The notes below the pieces were generated by a model. That model did no database searches, had not been told where the DNA came from, and saw only the letters and a program-made list of their open reading frames with translations. Shown one piece after another: positions 6,836 through 14,049 of a stretch of DNA of 22,513 nt. Made by a program: the position numbers and the translations under genes. How positions within the stretch are numbered: position 1 is the stretch's first letter; each line of letters opens with the position of its first letter. Origin of the DNA: an uncultured Ruminiclostridium sp. (GTDB lineage Bacteria; Bacillota; Clostridia; Oscillospirales; Ruminococcaceae); NCBI GenBank assembly GCA_934490165.1, contig CAKSTB010000030.1, positions 1 through 22,513 on the forward strand, given 5' to 3'.

Positions 6836-7975
6836 GTGGTATTCAGATCACCACCAACGATCATTTACGGCAAGGGTACAGTTACCTCAGTCGGAGAGCA
6901 GGCGGCGCGCTTCGGAAAAAAGGCGATGCTTGTCTGCGGAAAAGGCTCGCTGAGAAAAAGCGGTGTGCTTGATATCATCGTATCAAGCCTTGAAAAAGCA
7001 GGTGTTTCCTGCACGGTATACGACCGTGTAGGCTCAGACCCGACAACGACAGACGTTGACGAGGGTGCGGCATTTGCAAAGGAAAACGGTTGTGACGTTA
7101 TAGTTGCGGCAGGCGGAGGAAGTCCTCTTGACGCGGCAAAGGGAATCGGAATGCTGCTCACAAACGGCGGCAAGGTGACCGATTACGAAAAGACCGCTCC
7201 CGAAAAGGAGTCGCTCCCCATTATCGCAATACCGACCACAGCCGGCACAGGCAGTGAAGCGACAAGATACTCGGTAATCACAGATACCGACAGAAATATA
7301 AAGATGCTGTTATCGACAGACGGAATTATCCCGAAGGTGGCAATTCTTGATTTTGCGATAACAAAATCGTTACCGCCGTTTATGACAGCGGCGACCGGAA
7401 TGGACGCTCTGACCCATGCGATAGAAAGCTACATCAACGTGAACGCATCGCCTATGACAAAGATGTATTCGCTTGAAGCGATAAGACTTATTTCAAAGAG
7501 CCTTATCCCGGCTGTACTTGACGGCAGGAACGAGCAGGCAAGAGAGGATATGCTGCTTGCCGCTTTATATGCGGGAATTGCAATATGCAGTGCGCCGACA
7601 GCACTTGTTCACTCAATGTCAAGACCGCTCGGAGCGTGGTTCCATATTCCGCACGGACTGGCAAACGCAATGCTGTTAAGCTCGGTTATGGAATATAACC
7701 GCCCGTCCTGTCCCGAAAAGTTCCGCGATATCGCAATTGCGATGGGCGAGAATGTCGAGGGCTTATCGGTAAGAGAGGCAAGCATGGTAGCCGTTGAAGC
7801 TATCGCCGCGATAGCGGACGAAACGGGACTTCCGAAGCTGCTCTCCTCGCAGGGAGTAACAGAGGATAAGATACCGACTTTAGCAAAGGACGCATTCGCC
7901 GCAGGAAGTACGGCAAATAACCCGAGAGTTCCTACGGTAGAAGAAATAGAAACGATATATAAAAGCGTATTCTGA
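6836..7975 (+). CDS. Iron-containing alcohol dehydrogenase, candidate malonate semialdehyde reductase
   Basis: 379-residue group III (iron-type) dehydrogenase of normal length. It shows the NAD(P)-binding GGGSPLDAAK (93-102) and TTAGTGSEAT, plus the four metal ligands at family spacing: Asp190 and His194 (GMDALTHAIE), His259 (ALVHSMSRPLG) and His273 (HIPHG). The start is GTG at 6836, with AAGGAAAGAGGG just upstream and the family's N-terminal strand FRSPPTIIYGKG beginning directly after it. Next to a beta-alanine-type aminotransferase and a uracil-degrading set, the best guess is reduction of malonate semialdehyde to 3-hydroxypropionate, disposing of electrons in an anaerobe. The family is broad, so the substrate is inferred from context. 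The stop is 21 nt before the aminotransferase start. Confidence 0.9.
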   Translation: MVFRSPPTIIYGKGTVTSVGEQAARFGKKAMLVCGKGSLRKSGVLDIIVSSLEKAGVSCTVYDRVGSDPTTTDVDEGAAFAKENGCDVIVAAGGGSPLDAAKGIGMLLTNGGKVTDYEKTAPEKESLPIIAIPTTAGTGSEATRYSVITDTDRNIKMLLSTDGIIPKVAILDFAITKSLPPFMTAATGMDALTHAIESYINVNASPMTKMYSLEAIRLISKSLIPAVLDGRNEQAREDMLLAALYAGIAICSAPTALVHSMSRPLGAWFHIPHGLANAMLLSSVMEYNRPSCPEKFRDIAIAMGENVEGLSVREASMVAVEAIAAIADETGLPKLLSSQGVTEDKIPTLAKDAFAAGSTANNPRVPTVEEIETIYKSVF

Positions 7976-7996
7976 TAAAAGAAAGGAAGAAATAAA

Positions 7997-9334
7997 ATGA
8001 GATACGGATTTAAAAACGCAGAAGAGGTAAAAGAAACCTCCCTTAAATACAACCTCCATTCATGGAGCGTTCAGGGCAAGCTGAACCCCGCTGTAGTAGA
8101 AAAGGCGGAGGGAATTTATTACTACACCGCAGACGGCAAGAAAATGGCTGATATGTCAAGCCAGCTCGTAAACCTGAATGTCGGCTACGGCAACAAGGAT
8201 ATTATCGACGCTATCAAGGAGCAGGCTGAAAAGCTCGCTTACATCAGTCCCGCTTATGCTATCGACTGCCGCTCAAAGCTCGCAGAAATGGTAGTAAAGG
8301 TAGCTCCGAAGAATATGGGTAAGGTATTCTTTACCTTAGGCGGCGCGGACGCTAACGAGAACGCAATAAAGATCGCAAAGCTGGTTACAGGCAGATACAA
8401 GATCTTCTCAAGATACCGCGCATATCACGGAAGCTCATTCGGCGCAGGTAACCTTACCGGCGAGCCCAGAAGATACACTCTTGAGCCCGGTATCCCCGGA
8501 TTTGTAAAGTTCACAGATCCTTATCTGTATCACGCTCCGTTCCCCTTTGAGAGCGAGGAACAGGCTACAGAGTATTATCTCGGACAGCTCCGCGACCAGA
8601 TCATATATGAAAATCCCGATGCGGTTGCCGCTGTCGTAATGGAGTCGGTAACAGGTTCAAACGGCATCATCATTCCGCCCAAAGGCTACTTACAGGGTGT
8701 ACGCAAGATATGTGACGAGTTCGGTATTATGATGGTCTGCGACGAGGTAATGGCAGGCTGGGGCAGAACAGGCGAATACTTCGCTTGCGAAAACTGGGGT
8801 ATCGAGCCTGATATGATAACCTTCGCAAAGGGCGTTACCTGCGGATATGCTCCTCTCGGCGGCGTTATCGTAAGCAAGAAGATCGCAGAGTTCTTCGATA
8901 CACACAAGCTTGACTGCGGTCTTACTTATTCAGCTCACCCTCTGGGCTGTGCCGCAGGTGTTGCGTGCCTTAACTTCTATGAAAAAGAACACATTATGGA
9001 TAAGGTCAAGGAACGCGGCAAGCAGTTAGGCGCTCTGCTTGAGGATATCAAGGCAAAGCACAAGAGCGTCGGCGATGTACGTTACATCGGACTGTTCTCC
9101 TGCGTAGAGCTTACAAAGGATAAGGCTACACACGAGCCTCTTGTTCCTTTCGGCAAGGACCCTGAGGGTATCATGGGCAAGATAGTAGGAATGTTAAAGG
9201 CAAAGGGCTTTAACACATATTCACACGAGGCTTGCATTTTCGTTTGCCCGCCTCTTATCATCACAGAGGAAGAGCTTGCCGAGAATATGGCAATACTCGA
9301 TGAAGTGCTTACAGAAGTAGACAAAATGGTCTGA
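7997..9334 (+). CDS. Class III PLP aminotransferase, candidate beta-alanine aminotransferase
   Basis: 445 residues. Typical class III features are LHSWSVQGKLNP near the start, YRAYHGSSFGAGNLTG (PLP phosphate loop), DEVMAGWGRTGEYFA (Asp249 to the pyridine nitrogen) and the Schiff-base lysine Lys278 in ITFAKGVTCGYAPLGGV. The N-terminal HSW...Q and SSQLVNLNVGYGN pattern resembles omega-amino-acid enzymes such as taurine or beta-alanine:2-oxoglutarate transaminases. In this operon it would turn beta-alanine from uracil into malonate semialdehyde for the dehydrogenase encoded just upstream. The amino acceptor cannot be read from sequence. A GAAAGGAAG ribosome binding site precedes the ATG, and the gap to the hydantoinase gene is 35 nt. 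Confidence 0.9.
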   Translation: MRYGFKNAEEVKETSLKYNLHSWSVQGKLNPAVVEKAEGIYYYTADGKKMADMSSQLVNLNVGYGNKDIIDAIKEQAEKLAYISPAYAIDCRSKLAEMVVKVAPKNMGKVFFTLGGADANENAIKIAKLVTGRYKIFSRYRAYHGSSFGAGNLTGEPRRYTLEPGIPGFVKFTDPYLYHAPFPFESEEQATEYYLGQLRDQIIYENPDAVAAVVMESVTGSNGIIIPPKGYLQGVRKICDEFGIMMVCDEVMAGWGRTGEYFACENWGIEPDMITFAKGVTCGYAPLGGVIVSKKIAEFFDTHKLDCGLTYSAHPLGCAAGVACLNFYEKEHIMDKVKERGKQLGALLEDIKAKHKSVGDVRYIGLFSCVELTKDKATHEPLVPFGKDPEGIMGKIVGMLKAKGFNTYSHEACIFVCPPLIITEEELAENMAILDEVLTEVDKMV

Positions 9335-9369
9335 TAAATAACAGCTATTACGGGAAAGGACGGTAAGTT

Positions 9370-10731
9370 ATGGATCTCATAATCAAAAACGGTACGATAG
9401 TTTCGCCAACGGCTACATTCAAAGCCGATGTGTGCGTGGATAAGGGAAAGATAGTTGCTATAACGGCTGATGCCGGCACAGACGCCGACAAGGTCGTTGA
9501 CGCAAGCGGCAAGATGGTGCTCCCCGGTGCTATCGATGCGCATACCCACCTTGCAATGCCATTCGGCGGCACGATCTCATCGGACGACTATTACGCAGGC
9601 ACAAGAGCAGCAGCCTGCGGTGGTACGACAACGGTATTCGACTTTATTTTACAGGACTTCGGCGAAACGATGGTAGACGCTATCAAGCGCCGTGACGCAA
9701 TGTGCGCTCCCGATGCGGCTGTCGATTACGCATTCCACGTTGCCGTAAAGGACGTATCAAACGGACTTATCGACACTATAGAGGACGCTGTAAACTACGG
9801 TGTATCTTCGTTCAAGGTATTTATGGTCTACGACTTCGGCGTAACAGACGGCGTATTCTATAAGGTGCTTGAAAAGGCAAAATCCTGCGGCGCTATGATA
9901 TCGGTACACGCTGAGAACAAGCAGCTCATAGACGTTCTGACAGAGCGTTATCTGTCGGAGGGCAAGACAAGCGCATGGTATCACTATATGAGCCGCCCCG
10001 AATTTGTAGAGGGCGAGGCCGATATCAGAGCTATCCAGCTCGCAAAGAGCCTTGACTCCAAGCTGTACATCGTACATCTTGCAAATAAGGAAGGTGTGCA
10101 GGCGGTTGAAAGAGCAAGGAACGAGGGCTATCAGATATATGCTGAAACCTGTCCGCAGTATCTTGAATTTACCTCCGAGGTATACAAGAGAGCAGACGGC
10201 AGAAACTTTGTATGCTCACCTCCGATGAAGGGCGAGGAAAGCAGACTTGCTCTGTGGGAGGCTATAAAGAAGGGTCTTATCACAACGATAGCTACCGACC
10301 ACTGCCCGTTCCAGTCATACGAAAAGGACTGGGGCAAGGACGATTTCACAAAGATCCCCAACGGCTGTGCAGGTATTGAAAATATGTACCCCTATATGCT
10401 GTCAGCCGCAAACGAGGGCAAGATAACATTCAACAAGGCTGTTGAGCTTTGTTCATATAACCCCGCAAAGATTTTCGGCTGTGACGCAAAGGGCGCGATC
10501 GAGGTCGGCAAGGACGCAGATATCGTCATCTACGACCCGACAAAGGACTTCACGATCACTAACGACAAGATGCACAGCGACTGCGACCACACCATCTGGG
10601 AGGGTATCAAGGTCAAGGGTTATCCCGAGGCTACCTACTCAAGAGGTAAGCTTGTATTCAAGGACGGCGAGTTCTTGGGCGAGCGCGGCTGGGGCAAGTT
10701 CATAAAGAGAAGCTCAAGCGGTAACTTATAA
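9370..10731 (+). CDS. hydA: Dihydropyrimidinase / D-hydantoinase
   Basis: 453-residue cyclic amidohydrolase of normal family length. The dinuclear metal site is visible: His58 and His60 (GAIDAHTHLAMPFGG), the carboxylated Lys149 (SSFKVFMVYD), His180 (SVHAEN), His236 (IVHLANKEG) and Asp310 (IATDHCPF). Tyr154, in the YD after the lysine, is the tyrosine that gates substrate in dihydropyrimidinases. The expected reaction is hydrolytic ring opening of dihydrouracil to N-carbamoyl-beta-alanine; action on hydantoins is possible. The next gene encodes the uracil-reducing enzyme, which supports dihydropyrimidine as substrate. A GGAAAGGACGG-type ribosome binding site precedes the ATG. Confidence 0.92.
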   Translation: MDLIIKNGTIVSPTATFKADVCVDKGKIVAITADAGTDADKVVDASGKMVLPGAIDAHTHLAMPFGGTISSDDYYAGTRAAACGGTTTVFDFILQDFGETMVDAIKRRDAMCAPDAAVDYAFHVAVKDVSNGLIDTIEDAVNYGVSSFKVFMVYDFGVTDGVFYKVLEKAKSCGAMISVHAENKQLIDVLTERYLSEGKTSAWYHYMSRPEFVEGEADIRAIQLAKSLDSKLYIVHLANKEGVQAVERARNEGYQIYAETCPQYLEFTSEVYKRADGRNFVCSPPMKGEESRLALWEAIKKGLITTIATDHCPFQSYEKDWGKDDFTKIPNGCAGIENMYPYMLSAANEGKITFNKAVELCSYNPAKIFGCDAKGAIEVGKDADIVIYDPTKDFTITNDKMHSDCDHTIWEGIKVKGYPEATYSRGKLVFKDGEFLGERGWGKFIKRSSSGNL

Positions 10732-10817
10732 TAAACAAAGCCTATATTACGACAGGGGAGAGCTACATCTCCCCTGTATCTGTAATGGGGCACACCCAAG
10801 GAAAAGGAGAGATACTT

Positions 10818-12302
10818 ATGCCATTTGTAAAAAATACAGCGATAGAAGAAAGTGCACGTTGCCTTTTATGCCACGATGCACCCTGTACAAAAGCCTGTCC
10901 GTGCGGCGCAAAGCCCGACAGATTTATCCGCTCACTGCGTTTTGATAACTTAAGCGGCGCAAAAGCCTTTGTAAATGGCTGTGCGGACTGCTCCGCCCCC
11001 TGTATGACAGCCTGCACAAGGGCGAAAATAGACAGACCGGTCGAGATAAAGCAGACAGCGGAATATATCGCTTCTGCCGCAAAGGACACCGAGCCGAAAG
11101 CCGATCTGTCAATGACCTTCTGCGGACTTAAGTGTGAAAATCCGTTCTTCTTATCTTCATCGGTAGTAGCAAGCAGTTATGATATGTGCGCAAAGGCTCT
11201 TGATATGGGCTGGGCAGGTATCGTATACAAGACGATAGGCTTTGCGAAGATGAACGAGGTATCTCCCCGCTTTGATATACTTAACAAGGAAACTACACCT
11301 TATATAGGCTTCAAGAACCTTGAGCAGATCTCAGATCACCCGCTTGAGGAAAACCTTGCTATACTTAAAAAGCTGAAAGAAAACTATCCCACAAAGATAA
11401 TCGTATCTTCTATAATGGGTGAAAACGAGGACGAGTGGACCGAGCTTGCGCGGCTGTCGGAAGAAGCAGGCGTTGATATGATAGAATGCAACTTCTCATG
11501 TCCGCAGATGACAAGCCACAGCATGGGCAGTGATGTAGGTACAAACCCGGAGCTTGTGGCAAGGTATACCGCCGCCGTAAAGCGCGGCACAAAGCTCCCC
11601 GTGCTTGCCAAGATGACACCCAATATCACCAATATGGAGATCCCGGCTATTGCGGCTGTTGACGCGGGAGCTGACGGCATTGCGGCGATAAATACGGTCA
11701 AGAGCATCACAAACGTTGACCTTGACAGCTTTGTCCCCACTCCCGATATCAACGGCAAGTCCGCAGTCGGCGGATATTCCGGCAAGGCGGTAAAGCCCAT
11801 CGCTTTGCGCTTTATCTCGGATATGAAGAGAAATGAGCGGCTTGAAAATGTGCCGATAAGCGGTATGGGCGGCATTGAAACATGGCGTGACGGTCTGGAA
11901 TTTATACTTATGGGCTGTACAAATCTTCAGGTGACGACTTCAGTAATGCAGTATGGCTACAGAATAATTGACGATATGCTTGACGGATTATCACGCTGGC
12001 TTACCGCCGCAGGCTACAGCAGTGTGTCGGAGGTAGTCGGTCTTGCGAACAAGAATATGACTGATGCGGGCAGTCTTGACCGTGACACAGTTACATATCC
12101 TATTTTCGACAAGAACAAGTGTATCGGTTGCGGCAGATGCTATGTTGCGTGCTATGATGCGGGACATCAGGCGCTTGATTTTGACAGTGATAAAAGAAAG
12201 CCTGTCTTCCTCGGCTCAAAGTGCGTGGGTTGTCACCTGTGTGCTACAGTCTGCCCTGTAGGTTGTATTTCTAAGGCTAAGAGGGTCGCTAAAAGACGTT
12301 GA
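10818..12302 (+). CDS. preA: PreA-like dihydropyrimidine dehydrogenase with a fused PreT-type iron-sulfur head
   Basis: 494 residues. Residues 1-85 resemble the N-terminal iron-sulfur domain of PreT (domain I of eukaryotic dihydropyrimidine dehydrogenase): ARCLLCHDAPCTKACPCG (Cys15/18/23/27), then CADCSAPCMTACTRAK (Cys55/58/62/66) and Gln79. Residues about 97-425 are the FMN/pyrimidine barrel of PreA, with CGLKCENPFFLSSS, GFAKMNEVSPRFD, IECNFSCPQM and ISGMGGIETWRD. The C-terminus holds two CX2CX2CX3C ferredoxin clusters (435-445, 469-479). The FAD- and NAD(P)H-binding part of PreT is absent, and no preT gene is in the window. It should reduce uracil to dihydrouracil in the cytoplasm. The frame is open from 10785, but the ATG at 10818 has AAAAGGAG at proper distance. 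It is the last gene of the operon, ended by the 12325 terminator. Confidence 0.9.
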   Translation: MPFVKNTAIEESARCLLCHDAPCTKACPCGAKPDRFIRSLRFDNLSGAKAFVNGCADCSAPCMTACTRAKIDRPVEIKQTAEYIASAAKDTEPKADLSMTFCGLKCENPFFLSSSVVASSYDMCAKALDMGWAGIVYKTIGFAKMNEVSPRFDILNKETTPYIGFKNLEQISDHPLEENLAILKKLKENYPTKIIVSSIMGENEDEWTELARLSEEAGVDMIECNFSCPQMTSHSMGSDVGTNPELVARYTAAVKRGTKLPVLAKMTPNITNMEIPAIAAVDAGADGIAAINTVKSITNVDLDSFVPTPDINGKSAVGGYSGKAVKPIALRFISDMKRNERLENVPISGMGGIETWRDGLEFILMGCTNLQVTTSVMQYGYRIIDDMLDGLSRWLTAAGYSSVSEVVGLANKNMTDAGSLDRDTVTYPIFDKNKCIGCGRCYVACYDAGHQALDFDSDKRKPVFLGSKCVGCHLCATVCPVGCISKAKRVAKRR

Positions 12303-12324
12303 TTTTTTAATAAGGAGTTTTATT

Positions 12325-12366
12325 AAGAGGTTGTGACGAAATGCAAAAATTTCATCACAGCTTCTT
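12325..12366 (+). terminator. Intrinsic terminator of the pyrimidine operon
   Basis: An 18-nt arm (12325-12342) pairs with 12349-12366 around a 6-nt loop with two G-U pairs and one mismatch, followed by ATTTTAT. It lies 22 nt after the preA stop. Confidence 0.75.
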
Positions 12367-12687
12367 ATTTTATCGAAAGTTCATTGAAATTGCAGTGCAA
12401 CATATTATAAAAAAGTCAAGACAGCAAATATACAGCCAACAACGCTGAAAACAGCTTCCGTGCCGACAAGGTGTTAATAATTTCGTGAGTGTATCGATAC
12501 AACTGCATTATCACCGAAATTTCCAAAAGACGCACTATCCTGAGATATCTGTACAGTCCCCCGGGTCGAACAGAGCGTCAGTGTCCCGCTTACGGCGGCT
12601 TTTCAAACGCAATCGTTTGTGTGTCTTATAGCCAACACCCCATTATGGCAGAAGAGAAAAGGAGTCAGGAAAGAGGGATGAGTGACT

Positions 12688-12709
12688 GAGCATTGCAAAA
12701 GCAATGCTC
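12688..12709. repeat. Perfect 9-bp inverted repeat
   Basis: Arms 12688-12696 and 12701-12709 around AAAA. It stands 36 nt before the large inverted repeat at 12746-12816 and may be part of the same dispersed intergenic element. Confidence 0.5.
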
Positions 12710-12745
12710 CCGCTCCTCTCGTCGCTCAAGAGGAATAACTGATTT

Positions 12746-12816
12746 GGGAGAAAACCTAAGGGGAGAGGGGAAAGCGCCTTTGGAGCGCCTTCCTCTCTCC
12801 CCTTGGGTTTTCTCCC
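12746..12816. repeat. Long palindromic element, 32-bp stem
   Basis: Arms 12746-12777 and 12785-12816 match at 29 of 32 positions; two of the three differences are G-U pairs in RNA. The loop is 7 nt (12778-12784). The arms are strongly strand-biased, one purine-rich and the other pyrimidine-rich, and there is no coding potential. The size and form fit a REP- or MITE-like dispersed palindrome. No target-site duplication could be identified, so the boundaries are uncertain. Confidence 0.65.
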
Positions 12817-13275
12817 TCACACATAATAGCAACGTTATTAACCAGAATAGCGAACCCGAGAAGTGCTATCCGACAAATAGAACTATCGGTAGCCCGCTAT
12901 CAATGTTAAATACTAAAACGGTAAAAAAGTAAAAATCTATTCTTCCTACTCCGATTTTTATAAGGCTTTCAGCACTCAATAATGGTATATATTCGTACTG
13001 CGACAATCGAGCCGAAATTTTCAACCTCGCGCAAAGCCGCATAAAATCAGGCTTTGTGCCACGTTTCAAAATATTTTTAAAAATTTTTAAAATTTTCTGA
13101 AACTTTTTTGCCCTCACCGCCGACTACCGAAATGTAAGCAGTTGATAAAGAGATATCAAAAATAAAAATTTTGAATATCCGAAAAAAGATGAAACTTTTT
13201 GAAAAGAACTTGTGACTGCGTAAATGAAAAACTAAAACGTGCTTTTAAAGCACAGAATACATGGAGGACAAAGAA

Positions 13276-13494
13276 ATGAAAAAGATTTTAGCAACAGTAG
13301 CATCTATCGCAATGGTAGCAGCTTGCTCAACAGCAGCTTTCGCAGCAGGTGACATCGGTAAGTCAGAGACAGTTACTCCCGGTGCTTCATCAGGCAACAC
13401 AAACACAGGTGTTGTACTTACAGTAGTTCCCGTAGCTCTCGCTGCAGGCGCTCTTACAGTAAGCGGTATCGTTTTAAAGAAGAAGAACAAGTAA
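13276..13494 (+). CDS. Small secreted/membrane-anchored protein, 72 aa
   Basis: Residues 1-24 form a clear signal peptide (MKKILATVASIAMV..., cleavage likely after AAFA). A short Gly/Ser/Thr/Asn segment follows, then NTNTG, a hydrophobic stretch (about 45-67) and the basic tail LKKKNK. That layout imitates a sortase sorting signal (TG, hydrophobic segment, positive tail) without a standard LPXTG, so it is either a tail-anchored surface peptide or processed by an unusual sortase. The ATG at 13276 is preferred over the in-frame ATG at 13261 because GGAGG (13263-13267) is ideally spaced and the signal peptide begins there. It is a single gene with its own terminator. I do not recognise a named family. 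Its place directly before the flagellar cluster may be chance. Confidence 0.8.
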   Translation: MKKILATVASIAMVAACSTAAFAAGDIGKSETVTPGASSGNTNTGVVLTVVPVALAAGALTVSGIVLKKKNK

Positions 13495-13510
13495 TTTAAT
13501 TACCTGATAG

Positions 13511-13557
13511 ATTCGATACTAACCACACTCGGTGGTTAAGAAGGACAATGTTCGAAT
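13511..13557 (+). other. Structured 3' untranslated segment of the small secreted-protein gene
   Basis: A 6-bp hairpin (13521-13526 with 13532-13537, 5-nt loop) lies inside a larger 6-bp dyad (13511-13516 with 13552-13557), just before the terminator. It could protect the mRNA from decay. Short stems, so modest support. Confidence 0.35.
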
Positions 13558-13562
13558 TTATG

Positions 13563-13597
13563 ACCCCGTTATCTTCGGATAGCGGGGTTTTCATTTT
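13563..13597 (+). terminator. Intrinsic terminator with UUCG tetraloop
   Basis: An 11-bp stem (13563-13573 with 13578-13588, one G-U pair) is closed by C(TTCG)G and followed by TTTCATTTT. It ends the small secreted-protein gene and isolates it from the flagellar promoter at 13659. Confidence 0.9.
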
Positions 13598-13658
13598 ATC
13601 CGTTTTTTGAATTTTGCATAAAAATCTGCAATTTTTCTTATAAAATCCCCCATAAAAA

Positions 13659-13685
13659 TAAACTTTGATTTAAATCTGCCGATAG
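13659..13685 (+). promoter_or_regulatory. Sigma-28 (SigD/FliA) flagellar promoter
   Basis: TAAA (13659-13662), a 15-nt spacer and GCCGATAG (13678-13685) match the flagellar sigma consensus TAAA-N15-GCCGATAA at all but the last position. It lies about 55 nt upstream of flgM, so the whole late cluster, including the anti-sigma gene itself, appears to be SigD-dependent. Confidence 0.85.
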
Positions 13686-13740
13686 AATATATGTAGAAGA
13701 ATTTTATAGGCTAAGTTTGCCTGAAGGGAGCTGAAAATAA

Positions 13741-14013
13741 ATGGAAATAAAGAACATCAGCAGAATAGTAAATGTCTACAATAAGATGAAATTGAACAGC
13801 GGTAAAACAAAGGTCGCTCCCGCAGAGAAGAAGACAGATAAGATAGAGTTCAATTTTGCCCGCAGCGTAGAGGCTGCAAAGGCTGACCTTGCCGCGGCTG
13901 TAAACGAAAACGCATCGGCAGAACGTATCGACGCACTCAGCGAGAGTGTTGCCGGCGGCAGCTATGACGTAAGTCCCGATGCTATCGCGGACTCGATACT
14001 AATGTTCTGCTAA
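13741..14013 (+). CDS. flgM: Anti-sigma-28 factor FlgM
   Basis: 90 residues, the usual FlgM size. The C-terminal half carries the family pattern: NFARSVEAAKADLAAAV, then ERIDALSESVAGGSYDVSPDAIADSIL, that is, the sigma-binding helix pair with the G-x-Y-x-V step. FlgM holds the flagellar sigma factor inactive until the hook-basal body is finished, and is then exported through it. First gene behind the sigma-28 promoter, giving the known feedback arrangement. Start ATG 13741, ribosome binding site AAGGGAG. Charged and disordered N-terminal region, as expected for an exported protein. Confidence 0.9.
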   Translation: MEIKNISRIVNVYNKMKLNSGKTKVAPAEKKTDKIEFNFARSVEAAKADLAAAVNENASAERIDALSESVAGGSYDVSPDAIADSILMFC

Positions 14014-14049
14014 AGACTATACTGCGGTTTACAGAAAGGGATAGTACCG

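Larger units (their letters stand above)
12367..13260. other. Gene-poor intergenic stretch with several palindromes
   Basis: About 0.9 kb with no coding sequence I can defend. Open frames at 12489-12689 and 12693-12932 (+) and 12866-13117 (-) lack ribosome binding sites or domain-like composition, and two of them run through palindromes. Besides the entries listed separately it holds: an inverted repeat around 12479-12521 enclosing a perfect 12-bp palindrome (12490-12501); a 10-bp stem at 13029-13059; an AT-rich inverted repeat at 13063-13103 followed by six T residues, which could end a short transcript; a dyad at 13152-13179; and a 7-bp hairpin at 13239-13253 just before the next gene. It separates the catabolic locus from the flagellar region. 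Confidence 0.6.

Noticed and set aside
9082..9549. 155-residue open frame on the minus strand
   Set aside because: Antisense shadow across the end of the aminotransferase and start of the dihydropyrimidinase, both of which are clear genes.
11508..11560. Valine in PreA where mammalian dihydropyrimidine dehydrogenase has its catalytic cysteine
   Set aside because: The same loop (SCPQMTSH.MGSDVG) is, as I recall it, typical of bacterial PreA proteins, so it is a subfamily trait and not a defect.
12489..12932. Two open frames (12489-12689, 12693-12932) in the intergenic gap
   Set aside because: The second runs through the long palindrome; neither has a ribosome binding site or domain-like composition. 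Treated as non-coding.
13259..13270. CsrA binding site (GGA motifs) over the ribosome binding site of the small secreted-protein gene
   Set aside because: GGAGG is simply the Shine-Dalgarno sequence; the surrounding bases fit the CsrA consensus only partly and no presenting hairpin is evident.
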